Shown here: positions 37,515-50,289 of the stretch, one piece after another
Numbering within the stretch: the stretch's first letter is position 1
Layout: each line of letters starts with the position of its first letter
Origin: Puffinus mauretanicus
Taxonomy: Eukaryota > Chordata > Aves > Procellariiformes > Procellariidae
Reading direction: 5' to 3'
Assembly (NCBI GenBank): GCA_023333565.1
Contig: JAJKFH010003493.1
Location: 682,001-746,000, forward strand
Length of the DNA stretch: 64,000 nucleotides
Position numbers and translations under genes: made by a program
The notes under the pieces: generated by a model
The model's input: the letters and a program-made list of their open reading frames with translations, nothing else
Told to the model about the DNA's origin: nothing
Databases searched by the model: none

Positions 37515-40440
37515 AGGGAACCCAGAGAATTAGCTCGGGCTAGTTGCTTCCTTTTTTAGATCTGGTTAAGCAGCAGTTACATGATCTGAGCTCCATGCAA
37601 TAGTGTCATATCCCAGTGGGAATTTGATTGGCATATATATTCCAAAAGATTTCAAATATCTTCTTAGTGGCTCTCTGTTTACCCAAAACACTGTATGTTC
37701 GGTAACTTCCAGCCAACCTCTAAGCAGTCTAGCTGAGGTGTTCAAATGTCTTAATCTGTTTGTCTTAGAAACAGGAAAATACGTTTTATGAGATAATACA
37801 GCAGACACCATCTTTTCAGACGACAATCAGCAATACCTTGTTTTATATTCAGTTTCAGATATGCATAGAAAAAGAGGTGCCTGTATTTTTCAATGTATGA
37901 TATTTTCCAGTGTGATTTTTCATCAGGTTTTCAAATCTGGATATAATTTTTACTTTTTCAGCCAGCTGAACTTACAAATAATACCATAATTGGTTTTGGC
38001 ATTCAACAGAGAAAATGGAGGCTCAGGTATTTGGGGGTTCTAGTATCAAAAAACATTGCAGTTACAATTTTTTTAAACACATTAAAAATTAATATGCAAG
38101 AAACTATAGTGGCATGCTAAATCTTCCAGACATGAGAACAAATTAATGACTTAGTGGGTGAAACTCTGGAATGCTGACAACTGCAAGCTAGACTTCTGTA
38201 ATGTACTGGTAGCAAGGTTAGCAGCCTGCAACCAAAATGTCTTATAATCTTTATGTGAACCATCAATGTATGCCTTTAAACTTACACTGCTATTATACCG
38301 TTAGATTTTTTTTTTTCCCCTTGCCAAAGCTTACTTTATTTTCCTGGGCAAATTCTACACTAACACAAAATGTTGGCCTGGGGTTGTTTGAAGAAACAGG
38401 CGTATATAGAAAAGAAACGAACATCAAACTTAGTAGGCATCCACGCAGGGAAAGACAGATTTATCTTGCATGTTGAGATGCTGGAAGGGGTAAGTATCAG
38501 GAAGAGTAATTAAGAATAAAATACAGTAAAAAGCCATGCATCCTTTTATCTTACACCCTCTTTAACCCCCTGCTTTTCCTTCAACCTCCTCACAGTCAGA
38601 TTTTCTTGCATGTAACGTACATATTAACTGCTTTCATGCGCCACGTAAAAATAGTGCCAGGTTGTACTAATTTCCAGCAGGGTAATTGCTGAGACACAGG
38701 TGGTGTGAAAAAATGGATAAAGGAAGACTTCCTTCAGAGCCCTGTCAGAGAAAGAGAAACCAGATGTTGCTTCCCCCGCCACTGCTACTCTATTATTGTA
38801 CCCTCTGGCTTAGGAAGTTCCCGAATCTAGGAAAGTGTAAGGACAAGGTATCAACATAAGCTCACCAAGACATCCGCTACTTTCTAGTGCTGGAGGCGGG
38901 CATGGACTTTCACTCTGACCTGTTTCTGGCTGTTCTTACATCTACTAATTCCCACCTGATGAAACAGACCCATCAGCCTACACAACCAGGCAGCCCGGTG
39001 GCCATCCCTGGCATGAGACATGCTCAAACCCAGTCTCAAGTCATTTTTTCTCCCTGCAGAAACCTATGCCAAGACCCTGTGTTTTTGAAATCTACTGTAA
39101 CATTTCCTGGCCATTCCGGAAGACACCACTGCTTACAGAATGTGGTTATAAAATACTGTCCCATAAACTCTGAAAACTATTCGGGGACTATAAAATCGTT
39201 ACAGCAACTCCCTTTTGTATTACTCACCAAAAATAAAGGAGGGGAAGAGCAATAGAAATTCAAACTTCTTGCAGGAAGGACAGCGAATACGTATTTATTT
39301 GATGGTAATTAACTCCACCTCCTTGTTACCTTCAGATCTTTTAAGGTGTCACTCTAAGTGATAATTACTGAAAAGTAAATTTTACCATTTTTAAAAGGCA
39401 GAAAATTTACTTCTAAATAAAATTTACTTCTTCTGAGTAAGAAAGCTAAATTGCTTTTCTTAAAACAAGATATTCAGAAAGTCTTACAATAAGTATATCC
39501 TGACAGAAATAACTGCGTTTAAGACTTAGAGATTCTACTTTGTTTTTATGTTTATAGGGTGATACCCTATTCCCACAAAAGCCAATGGAAATTTTGACAT
39601 CCATTTCAATGGTGGCAGAATTTCACTCACTGAGTTCAAAGAAATTTATTAGATTTTCATGTTAAATGCAGAGGAAAATCCTGTTCAGATTTCCTGCTAA
39701 TCCAGACTCAGAGTTTCTGCATGGCTAAAGCAGGAGAGTTGTAACCTCAGATCTTTTCTAAACTGTACAGAAATGACCCAATTTCCCACATTCTTTTGAA
39801 TACTAAATCTTTGAAGCCTATGATGTAGGGAGGAACCGCTCTGTTGCACTTCGAGTTTCACTCAGTATTCTGACTGCAGTCTTTGTAAGTCTGCAAGGAT
39901 TTACATTCATTGTCTCTCCAGAGTCACTTGCAAAATGATTTCTAAAAATTTTCTCTTTCAACCACTATTAGACACTGTCTAATACAGGAACAAGGAATTC
40001 CTGGCCCAAGGGCCAGATACAATCTGCAACTTAATTTCAGGCAGACTGCAGCCAAATGAGTTTGCACGCGTGTGTATTTATTATTGGACGAAAAACAAAG
40101 GCGCTTATTAACATATGACTTGCCAATTGTCTCTGAGAGACCTAGCTGGTCCTTCTCAAGGAAAGGGTTTCTGCCCCAGATCTAATAAATTGCAACTCAA
40201 CATTACAGCTACCAGCCAAGCAAGACAGAAATACAATATTGCAGAATATTACACAATATATAAATGCAGTATTCCAATGTGATCGTCAAGTAGGTTTGTC
40301 GTGCTGGTACAAAGGGCACCATTAGCAGACAGAGAGGTTACTCGGTACTGGCAGCTTCACTTTAGTTAACGACAAAGATGGGGAGGGAGGGAGAGAGAAG
40401 GAAGAAATGACTCTACCTTGAGCATCAGAGTCCAGAGAAG
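37515..40440. other. Unannotated DNA
   Basis: AT-rich with short frames only. A worn palindromic-repeat fragment at 39553-39650 is listed separately. A poly-T run occurs near 38307-38317. Confidence 0.5.
39553..39650. repeat. Worn fragment of a palindromic amniote repeat
   Basis: 'caaaagccaatggaaatttt' and then 'gacatccatttcaatggtgg' and 'cagaatttcactcactgag' follow the order of the remembered motif 'gaagtcaatggcaaaactcccattgacttcaatggggccaggatttcaccc'. It keeps a weak inverted-repeat organisation around CCAATGG and CCATTTCAATGG. Confidence 0.5.
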
Positions 40441-40460
40441 ATTTGGGGACTGCCAGGAAT

Positions 40461-40492
40461 AAAAACAAACAAACAAACAAACAAACAAACAA
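40461..40492. repeat. (AAAC)n microsatellite
   Basis: About seven uninterrupted AAAC units, directly visible. Confidence 0.95.
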
Positions 40493-40844
40493 GTATCCTT
40501 TTGCTTTCAAACTGAGCATTTGATACAGAAACTGAAGAGGAGACAAAATGAATATAAGACTGCACAATGTCATTTCTGCAAAGTTCCTTTCTAAGCAGAA
40601 CTGTACTTTGATATCAAGCAATGTTAAAAGCGAATGCAATAGATTAAGAGGGAAAAAAATGTTCAGAACTGTAGGAAGTTGCTCACATCCTACTGTTACC
40701 CAATCTGAACCATCTCATATCCATCCAGGTTATTGCTGTTTCCTGCTATCTGTCACCGATAAATGACTGTTGATGCAGTAAGAGCCACTGTCATGCAACA
40801 GCTGTACTCTAGTGGACACTTTAAAGCTCCTTGGGTTGGGAGAT

Positions 40845-40985
40845 GGGGGGAAGGAAGGAAGGGAGGAAGGGCAGAAGGGAGGAAGGAAGGAAAGAAGGAA
40901 AGGAGGGAGGGAGGGAGGAAGGAAGGAAGGAAGGAAGGAAGGAAGAGGTGAAGAGAAGAGGTGGAGAGGCAAACGAGAGAGAGGA
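40845..40985. repeat. GGAA/GGGA polypurine microsatellite array
   Basis: A nearly pure purine tract on the plus strand of about 140 bases. GGAA units are most regular at 40918-40944. Interruptions such as GCAG at about 40870 and GGTG at 40946-40949 show it is a compound array. It creates long Lys/Arg/Glu/Gly frames by accident (for example plus 40763-40951), which are not genes. Homopurine-homopyrimidine mirror symmetry could allow triplex DNA, and GGAA arrays can be bound by ETS factors. Both are family knowledge, not shown here. Confidence 0.95.
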
Positions 40986-41049
40986 AAATGTAATGGGTTT
41001 ACATCATCACCCTTCATAAATCTTGATCATGTCTTCAACAAGATCTAGA

Positions 41050-42225
41050 AAAATCACAATTTCACTCCAGGACAGGGATGTTCATTACCCAAGTTCAAAC
41101 TGTATGAAAAATTACTGTGGGAAAATCATTCACAATTGATTTATGGCTAAATTGAGGGAAGTGGAAGTGCCATGGCCAATCCACTGCCTTCAAAATATCT
41201 TCCAATCTCGCACCCACACTAAAAGCTTTGCACAAAGCTGCTTCTATCATTTGAGTACCCAAACACAAGGCATTAACCCAGCACATCCCATTAATCATTC
41301 CAGCCACCTAGAAATGAAAATTGCAATAACATGGAGAAAGGGGAAAAATGAATAATTTAGTAATTGATCTCTATCTGGAAAAATATACCATTCTAAAATA
41401 AACACTTCTCTCTTTACAAGCCTGAGAGAGTCCTTAACAATATTTGTATTAAAAAATCTCATCAATTTATTTATGTTTCTTTAAGAAAAAAAAAGAAAAG
41501 TCTTTCTGTCAGAGGGAAGACTCAGGCTTCAGAATTTTTGTTCGTCTTATTTTAAAAAAATATCTAATTTCTTGAGAGCTGTTCAGAGCAAGCTAAACAG
41601 AGGGAAGGCTCTTTATGACAGATCTTTTCTGAGATCAGCTGTTCAATGTCTCCATATACTTCAAATCAATACAAAGGGCACATGGATGTTTAGATTAATA
41701 ACTGTGTTCCAAAAGTGCAAAAATATCTAAGGCCATACATTAGCTTCTATGCTCTCCAGCAAGTTTATCATCAACAGACACGTTACTTTAGAGCTGCATC
41801 ATGCCTCTGGGAGAATTTAACTCATGCACTGCCATGGCACAAGGAATGTGTGGATCCAGAGCAGCCACAGAATATTTGGGAAAGGGAAAGGAAGGGAAAA
41901 ATGACGACTCTGCTTCAAGGAACCATCTCTCAAAGCAGCGGCCATCCTTCTGACACTGTGGAGGGAACTAGCACCCACTGGGGGAGGAGCCATCTGTGTA
42001 CAACCCTGAAAGGAGGAGGTCATGAAAGCCACTGGGAAAAAAACCCCGTGTTATTCTGATTTGCATCCTACTGAGCAATCCCCTACCATGTTTCACTATA
42101 AATTCATTTATGCGTCACACAAACACCCATACACACACACACATTTGTTCCATATACACCTCAGTAAGTGGCTTTAGGCCAGCTAATCAAGCAATTAAAT
42201 GCACCCTTTTTTTTTCCAAAGCACA
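41050..42225. other. Unannotated DNA
   Basis: No gene or recognised repeat apart from short CA dinucleotides near 42131-42142. Frames are short. Confidence 0.55.
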
Positions 42226-42230
42226 CAAAC

Positions 42231-42285
42231 TAGAATCATGAGATATTACATATTGGAAAAGACATTTTAAAGTTGCACAGTAGCT
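42231..42285 (-). mobile_element. Possible CR1 3'-terminal fragment
   Basis: 'tagaatcatgagatattaca' followed by 'tattggaaaagacattttaaa' resembles the antisense CR1 3' tail ('agaatcatagaatc...ggttggaaaagaccttta'). It may be the 3' end of the same minus-strand insertion recognised at 42690-43660, but the sequence between them (about 42290-42690) is not recognisable as CR1. Short and diverged. Confidence 0.45.
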
Positions 42286-42689
42286 GAATGACACTGTAAC
42301 AACACAAGCACTAGACATCTCTATCAAAGGTTTTTTTTTTGTAAATGAGCACAGTACACTGAATTATTAACTCCCCTTACAGAACGTAAACAGGATTTCA
42401 GAAAAGGGATGAATCAGGAAAGATTCAAGTAACAGTTTGAAAACTGGAGCATGAAGTATCTAAGTAACAGTCCCTCTGAAGAGGCACATTTGTCAGGAGT
42501 TAAGCTTTTGTAGGACTGCGGCTGTCTCCTACCCTTTCCCCCTCTTAAAAAGTCTTAAAGTTGAGTTTACGACATGAAGCCTGAACTGTTACTATCACCT
42601 CCCCAATTAGTCATAATTAGTATCTTTTTGAACAACTGTGACGTTTCATCCCATGCCCCTGTGGGCCTATGCTACGGAAAGAGACTAAG

Positions 42690-43660
42690 TTCCTGACCTC
42701 TCGTCTCCAACTTAATCAGTACCCTCCATACTTGTATCATTTCTCCTCTTCTATCTTCTAAGGTTAAGTTTTTGGTCTCTCTTCTGGCAGGAGTTTTCCC
42801 AGGCTCTTGAATGTTCTTGTCACCCTTCTCCCAATCCCCCTCTTTCAGCCACGTCCTTTTTGAGCTGGGGAGGCCAAAATTGCGCACTGCGCTCTAGCTG
42901 AGACCACAGGCACAGCTTTATACAAAAGGCTGTATAATACCCTCCCAGTTACTCAATTTCTTAATAGTCTTGAATATACGCAACCTAATATCACAGTTGG
43001 TTTTTGACTGTGGTTGTAATTTGAGCAAGTGTCCCCACTGATCTCTCATACTCGGCTCCTCTGGATCCGGCAGGAGTGACTGTCCACACTCAGTCTTACT
43101 TTCTTTATTCACCACTGATCTTTATCCAGCACTGTTCTCCCACTTGGTGGAAAACTTTACAATTCTCTGAAGGTATTCATAGTTTGTACTGCTCCCGAGC
43201 AGACTAAGTATTTCCACTACAGATTTTGCAAATTTATGACTCCAGCCCTCTCTCAATACCAGCAACAAATGGGTTAACAACAGGAATCTTAGTTAATTTG
43301 CAGATGTCCAAAGCCCAACTTTGGTCTCTTTCTACCCCAGCAGATTAGCCTAAACCTCTGCTTTTCCTCTCCTCCCCAGCTTTCAGCCATAACAGTATTT
43401 TGCCTCTCACTCCACAACACTGGAGTTTCTGTAACCTTTTGTCCAGAGCTTTGTCGAAGACCTGTCACTCACAGCATTTTGTTTCCAATTACTCGTGACT
43501 TCTCCAACACGTTCTCCGTGCTAGGAGATCACTGAAACATCAGCTCTCATTGTAAAAAAAAAATGCTTGTGGACTACATCATGCCATAATCTCTCTGGTA
43601 CTTTACTATTGTTTTTAAATGAGGATTTCAAGTTGGTTGCCAAGTCCAGATGTAAAGTGT
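42690..43660 (-). mobile_element. CR1-family LINE, old ORF2-region fragment
   Basis: The plus strand follows antisense CR1 in order. Landmarks are 'gagctggggaggccaaaatt' and 'gcgcactgcgctctagctgag' at about 42858-42902, then 'ggtttttgactgtggttgta' with 'tttgagcaagtg' near 43000-43031, a 'gattttgcaaatttatgact' stretch near 43222, 'caaatgggttaacaacagg' near 43266, and 'ccagagctttgtcgaagacct' near 43442. Each matches the remembered sequence of an ancient amniote CR1 subfamily, with heavy substitution. It is truncated and has no intact frame. Confidence 0.75.
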
Positions 43661-43664
43661 TACT

Positions 43665-46600
43665 TAAATATATCACTGAATTAACTAACTACGCCTGTAA
43701 CTGATTCACAGCTGAAGCTCTGTTTTCAGCAGAATTTATAGAAGAGACTCAAGCCTCAGATCACTGCTAAACCCAGCCACAAATCAAAGTCCTCTGGCAT
43801 ATGGTACCAATTGGTCTAGCAGAGGTTGGCTGCTGGAAGACTGCAGTGCGTGCTCACAGCCGTTAGCCAAACCATTTCTTCTCACAGGGCTTTGCTAGCT
43901 CCAGTATTGCCCTGCTCTCCTTTGCAGATTTGCCGTGCACCCGTGCAGATTCACTGGTGTTTCTGTATTACTTCCGGGATCCAGAACGTGCCCTGCTATT
44001 CTAGAAGTCCTTCAAGAGCTCCTCTTGCCTCAAAGCCCTCCAGAATTTGAATTCACTTCTTCAAGGAAAGTAATGGCCAGGCCCAGCTGCCATGCAAGAT
44101 TTCAAGATTTTGATATGGGGTGGGAACTGGGAATCCAGAAGGACAGGAAAAATGAGCAGGACACAGCGTCTTCCATGATCTCTCCTGCACCAAGGAGGCA
44201 GCTCTGTCAAGGAGTTTTATTTAATACTTCTACTCTGAGGAAAAGGTCACCTGGATGCTGTGTACTTTTGAGGATGAACGCTAGGAAAGAACAAGCCAGA
44301 AGAATCCCACTGACTCAACCAGCATTTGGGAAGAAGGAAAGAGAGGAAGAAAGAAAACTTAGCATGTATGAAATGGTCCAACTTCACTTCCATCATCTTG
44401 AAGGGAGAGTCAGAGACTACTAAAACCATGCCAGAGGCCAATACGACAGCAGGGTTATTGTAAATGATAGCCATAATAAAAAATGCAATACAACTACAAG
44501 GATGCACTTTGTAGTGCAAGTGTAGTAGTACCACACTTTAGAAATTAAATCCCAGCACTGAAAAAATCACAGGCATAGACATACTCTGAAATCTGTCAGA
44601 CAGCCCTCACAATGACAGCATTGCTTCCTCGGGGCTCAGTCCTTCCTTGCCTGAAATCAGAGTCTGCCTCCTTTCCAGTTTCAGCAGCCGCAGGACTAGG
44701 ACCTTGGCATCTTTGTTCCATGCAAGCGTTCACACACGGTCAGTGGAAGGAACTGCAGCCGCTCTTCCCCGGATCCCTATTCCGCACCTTGCTGTTCAGG
44801 AGTTTGCAACGTTATTGAATGTCTCATTATTGAGCCAAATACCACCACACTGATCAAAACGCAGCTCAAAAGTAAGCATTTCTTGTTTATTTACCCCAAA
44901 GTACACAACACGCAGAGCAAAAGGACAAGACCAACAACAAACCCTATGTGTGTGCTTCCCCTTCTCCATCACAGCTGCATTTCATCATGTCATCCACCCC
45001 AGAGTCACCGTCTCTGGGTTGGGAGCATAGCTCTGCTCCCAGCATGCTCCCCATTTGCCCGTCAGTTCAGAGTGATGGGTGCTGAGTAACCTTCCTTCTT
45101 CCTTACACCAGCATCTTTAAGGCTTTAATATTCTGTTTGATCTGTTTGAGGCTGTGGGAGGAGTAAGCAATTTTCTGTCTGGCTTGTTAGACAGGTAGGG
45201 GATACTCTCTAATAAATATATTCCGTTGCATTTCCTTTAGACCTCTTATCCATGCCATTGTTCTGCCTTTTTTTTTTTTAAGATTTTTTTGTTTAACTTT
45301 ACGCATTCAGGCAAGTGGATACAATGCAAATAATCTGAGAACCAACGTTATTTATAACGTTACTGCACATAACACCCTCATTCTCCCCACCAGCCTTTTA
45401 CTCTATAAAAATATACAAGAGTAAACAGGCACTCCATAAAAGGAAACCTAGGCATCCAGTGTTAAAACTGAACAGCTAAGAACTCAGCAGCAGCAAATAC
45501 AACCTCACCTCCTTGTGAATAATGCCTTGCTATTTAGTCTGGTTACATGATGATGCACCGTACTGCAAATACTATGCTATGGTATCAGCTTTTCTCTACA
45601 ATCTTCAATACAAGTCTAGAAGATTATGTATGTGGAGGCCAAACAACCCATTTGAAGGATTGAAAGAAAGCAAGTATGTTTGAAAATTAAGAGTGTTATA
45701 AAAAAAAATTATACAAATCAGAATGAAAATGCTGAAGCATAAGCAGTGAAATAATGTAAAAAAAGAAGACATATACTTCAAAAGGCAGGATGTCACTGCA
45801 CATGAAAGGAAAGGAAAGGAAAAAGTAATTAGCTGAACAGCTTTGCCCAACTTTCTGCTCAGACCTTGTGAGCAGAGAAGGTTCACATCAGTTGTCTTTG
45901 CAGTTTCTTTGGAGGTACTGATAAAGGGGTAACAGTGTGACTTAAAATAGAAACATCTAAACTCAAGTCTCCTGCTCACCACAGATGAGGCATATCCCTG
46001 GTTAACAACATGGGCTTCATCTTTGTGGAGACTTAGAATATTTTCAGAGCGCTTGGCCAAAAGTCCCAACAACCCTGCCACCAGGCTGAGAATTGAAGAG
46101 GCACCCATCTGCTTGTTTTGTGTTGTCTCATGAAGAAAATCTTTAGAAGAATTTTACAGGGAAGCTTTTAGAGAAAATAAAAATATTTATTTTTTTCCTC
46201 TACTGAGGATTTCTGGGTTCACACTGACATTTGACTGAGCAGTTATTTAGCATGCTGTACACCATATTTCACTTACAACAACAGTGTATACAGTAAAATT
46301 CCCTTTTTCCCCAGAAGATGAAAATAGGGTATATTTTTCATAGAAAGTTACATTTTTTCAAGGGTTGTTCTTCTTTTTTTTAAAGGCTCAAATGAGAGAA
46401 AATATGTTTGGAAGGAAGGATCTATGGTGAGAGTGACACTGAGTCTGGAGGTACAAAACTTGTTTCTATGATACATTAAATATCCTACCATGGTTAAACA
46501 GACACACACAATAACATTTATATGTGCAAAGGATCCGCAACCATAGGTCTGCCACCTCCTCTAGCATTTGCTTCAGCAGCAGGTTTCATAGTCATTGCCA

Positions 46601-47205
46601 GGCACCTGTAAGACAAAAGAATAAGGAACAAGTGTTAGCAGAGAGACACTTCTCCCATCCACAGCTTGTTGCTCAACAGAATCTGCAAGAATCTTTAACA
46701 TCTATTAACAAGGATGACTAATTCATCTTCCTGTCCTGCACCGCTCTATGATCAGCAGATGAATGAGGTCTGATTTATCTGTGATCTAGGTGTACAGCCG
46801 GGGCAGCTGATACCAGGGCTATCCATGAAGACGCCCATCGGCACCCAAACCTATAGAAGATTGAGGAAGTGAAGCAGCATCACACCTGTCGCCCACATTC
46901 AGCAAGGCCACCCTCCATTCGGTGCACAAAGTGGGTGTTTCTGCCCACCTGTGCAGAGGTACCAATAGGTTACATCACATTACATTTTGGGATTATGTTA
47001 CTCGTGTTGTTAACAGCACACTGGGGAAAGGTAAGACAGCGAGGATGCATTTGTAATACACCACCTAGCTCGCCGAAAGGAGCGGTAAAACCTTTTAAAC
47101 AGACACAACAGCAAAAACAATTAAGGAAACTCCTTCAGTTCAGAGCTACCTGGAGCGAGCATATGAACTGGCATACAGGCTGCCTGGAGGCCCTGGAGAG
47201 CAGTT
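43665..47205. other. Unannotated DNA
   Basis: No gene recognised. Frames at 43935-44423 (plus, 162 codons) and 45605-46108 (minus, 167 codons) are the longest here and neither shows a known domain, start context or exon flanks. A T-rich tract lies at 45269-45297. Confidence 0.5.
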
Positions 47206-47209
47206 GCTG

Positions 47210-47480
47210 AATTAGCAAGGATTGGAATGACTAATTGGTGATTGTTTATCAAATAATACACTAGCAGTTCCACTGTACTCTAAGGGGAATGGAAGAATAA
47301 AGCTATTTCAGGTGCCACCACTGTGAACTTAGCATATTTCTGAGATATGTAAGACATATTCAACTCTTTTAAGTGTCCATATGCAGACTAGACAGAGGCT
47401 GGCAGGAGGCACATTTATAAGTGCATTTATTTCAAGTGCCTCTGCTACTTCAAAGGACTCAAACATAAACATTTGTCTAA
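47210..47480. promoter_or_regulatory. Possible conserved non-coding element
   Basis: Words such as TGAATTAGCAAGG, GACTAATTGGTGATTG and ATCAAATAATACAC lie within 70 bases at the start, followed by AT-rich complex sequence without repeats. Texture-based call. Confidence 0.3.
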
Positions 47481-47484
47481 AAAA

Positions 47485-48840
47485 ATATAGATGTGTTTTG
47501 GAGAGGACAAGGAGGAGAATTTATCACTTTTGAGGTGGGAGGAAGGGATGGCAAATATGGTGCTAATTAATATAAAGCCTTCTCCTTCCTTTCTGCCCCC
47601 TTGTCCCCAAACACACAAAATCAAGAGCCTACTCTGCTATGCTCTCTCAATACACTTGGCACGTACCTCCTTCTCTCTCCCCCTTGCATTCTCTCTCTCT
47701 CTCCATAAAGGGGCATGAAATGAGAAATTTTAGCAAGGTTTCTTTACAGAAGAGAAGCTTGGCTTCAAGCCCAGTATACAGATGTGGGAGGGAGTCTTCA
47801 AAGAGAGACTCCCTCAGCGCTGCCCAAGAAAGTGGTACTTCTCACGGTCTGGAAGCAAGGCTTTCTGGGACTCACTGTCTCAGGCCCCACCAGTACTACC
47901 TAGTCCCTCTGAGACAATAAACGCCCAAGGAGGAAGAAATAGCTGCATGATACTGTCTTGAATTTTTCTCTGCTTGAACTTAGGCAAGAAGTGACCGTAT
48001 GTTGAGAGGGATGATTAAAAAAAAAAAAAACAAAAAACCAAAAACAACAAGCCCCCAGAAAACTTGTGGCATCCCTGGATTTGATATTTACTTTTTACAT
48101 AACATGTCCCGTTTATGAATTAGCCCATTTATACTGAGGATTATTTGTTGTCTATAGCTTCAGATAGATTATTTCTTTTCAGCAAGTCCTTGTAGACTCT
48201 TGTAATGGTTTATTGGTATAGTTATACAAGCATAGACAATTTAGACTAGCAAAAAAGCCTTTTGCGGGTACAGTTTTACATCATTTCCACGAGCAAATTA
48301 AGTTGTCCAAGAAAAAAATCCTTTTTCTTTCCCCTGGTGTAACTTCATATATACTAGGGCTTTTGCTAGCATAGCAATGATGACAAAAATATAATAAATC
48401 CCTTCCTGACACAGCTGTGCCAGCAAGACTAAAGCCTTCATCTCAATGAGATTGAACTACTTCATATTTCAGCAACATTTATATTACAGGCTTTTCCCCT
48501 CACGGCGCAGTACATCCTCCCCAATTGCCTGGCTTTGTCTTGCTTCCTGCCCATACTCTGGGAACCGTGGGTTTGCTAGGCAACCTTTACAGTATCAAGT
48601 ATGCAACTGTATGCTCACTAAGACCATTTAAAAGGTGTTTATTTTATATAGTTTAAAAAAAAATTCTCTCCATCATGCAGACAGACGTTCCACAACTTCT
48701 GCTGGGCCCTCAGCCCCAGCTTATAGCCAACTCTAACCCACTTCTTGGTATTGCGGTAGTAAACGCTGTCCCACATGGTTGCAATGTATGTTTGCTTTAG
48801 TTACGTCTTTCCCTCCTGTTTTAAAATGCACAACATAAAT
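47485..48840. other. Unannotated DNA with simple repeats
   Basis: Contains a CT-rich run at about 47676-47704 and an A-rich tract at 48016-48050. No gene or known element recognised. Confidence 0.55.
48016..48050. repeat. A-rich simple repeat
   Basis: Poly-A interrupted by C and CC, directly visible. Confidence 0.85.
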
Positions 48841-48908
48841 CAAATGCATCTAGTTTCCACAGCCATACTTCCACTTTGAACATATCAGGAGGTAAACAAA
48901 ACAGACAG

Positions 48909-48940
48909 CTCTTAATTGACTCTTTTTCTGTAATTAAGAG
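48909..48940. other. Perfect 9-bp inverted repeat around TTAATT cores
   Basis: CTCTTAATT at 48909-48917 is the exact reverse complement of AATTAAGAG at 48932-48940, with a 14-base spacer. Each arm contains a homeodomain-type TTAATT core, so it may be a dimeric or paired binding site. A hairpin is the alternative reading. Confidence 0.6.
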
Positions 48941-48944
48941 GGAA

Positions 48945-50285
48945 TTTCTTACCATGCCCAATGAAATCCAGAATGTTTCAGTGCAGATGCCTGAAAAAGA
49001 GAAAAAGAGTCTTTAAAAGACAGTCTTTTGCTCAATGAAAGTCTAACTCTGAAAAAACTATTGCCAGCGTAATTCTATAGGTTGAGTTAAATAAATAAAT
49101 ACTTATCTGATTAATTGTTGCCTGGAATCCTTTTGTGCTTGTATCTCTTGAGTTAGAGGCCATATTAAAAAAAGTGCACAGGAGATTTGAAATCTGAGGA
49201 CAACCTAAAGCTTGATTCTAAGAAGGCTCAATGCACCAGTACCTTCCCATGGCGTGGGTGAGACAGGTTTAGTCATCAGGTGTGACAGAGAGCAGTCTGT
49301 TGCAATCCAACATTACATGGAGAGCCAACTAGAAAGCAACGCATTTAGCACATACACTGCACACATTACAATACCCTCAAATAAAAGAAAATCAGGTGTT
49401 TCAATACGCAGGTTTTATTCAGGTCAGCTGCATTTCAGTCTCTCTGAAAAGCTACAGCAAGTGCCTGGATACAAAGATGTTCACAATTTGGAGATTATCG
49501 CCAGACGTCAACATCACTGTTATTCACATGTGGGTGACATACTAACGTACTATGTATCGCTATTAAGACAAAAAGACCCTCCAAAAATATTAAAATATCT
49601 TTGCAAATTAGGACTTCACCCAGTACGCATTTTCGTTCATCTCAGCCTCTTCCTTTTTTAAATTCTTTTGACTCTCTCTTCTGCAAGGACACTCACTGAA
49701 ATCCTTCCCCAAAAGCTCAAATTGATCTTTAAGGGCAGGAGCTTCTTTTGTCCTGTGTTTAAGCAATACCCTGGCACAAGGTGGGTCTAATTACACAGGA
49801 ACAGCCAGAGAGGATCAGCTCAGAGACTGAGGAAGTCAAGTGTTTTATCACGCTCACAACTTACACTTTTTCCTTCTCGGGCAAGTGCAAACGGCCGCAG
49901 AGCCCCCATCCCAGCTTCCCAACCTCTGGGCCTCCCCAGCTCCCAGCAATCTCTGGCAAGGTGATTCCCTGGACCAGAACTGCATTTTTGCATACAATAG
50001 CCCCCAGGAGAGTTTTCTTTAAAGGGAATGTCCACCACAGTCAGCATGGGAACTTTTGGCATCTACAATATCCCAGGGTAATTTCACAGCTATAAGAAGT
50101 CCTTTTTGCTAGGTCTAAATTGTCACCTAACCATTCACTTGAGGCTGGTTGGCTCCCATGGTATGAGAGAGTGAATAGTCATTTTCTATTTGCTTTCTTC
50201 ATGCCACTTGAGAGTTGACAGACATTTGTTTTCTTCCTGCTCTGATAGGAGGTGGAAAATCCCCCAGTGTTAAGTTGTTTTCCAT
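48945..50285. other. Unannotated DNA
   Basis: No gene recognised. The frame at 49212-49661 (plus, 149 codons) lacks known domains and has no exon boundaries that I can support. Confidence 0.5.
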
Positions 50286-50289
50286 ATGG

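Noticed and set aside
40763..41019. Plus-strand frames encoding Lys/Arg/Glu/Gly-rich peptides and the matching Pro/Ser/Leu-rich minus-strand frame
   Set aside because: They are translations of the GGAA/GGGA microsatellite.
43935..44423. 162-codon plus-strand frame just beyond the CR1 fragment
   Set aside because: No known domain, and no exon boundaries that I can support.
45605..46108. 167-codon minus-strand frame rich in Phe, Leu, Ser and Cys
   Set aside because: Composition is what A/T-rich antisense sequence gives. No signal or membrane topology that fits a known family, and no start or splice context.
49212..49661. 149-codon plus-strand frame
   Set aside because: Somewhat protein-like but no family recognised, no supporting splice sites and no neighbouring exon.
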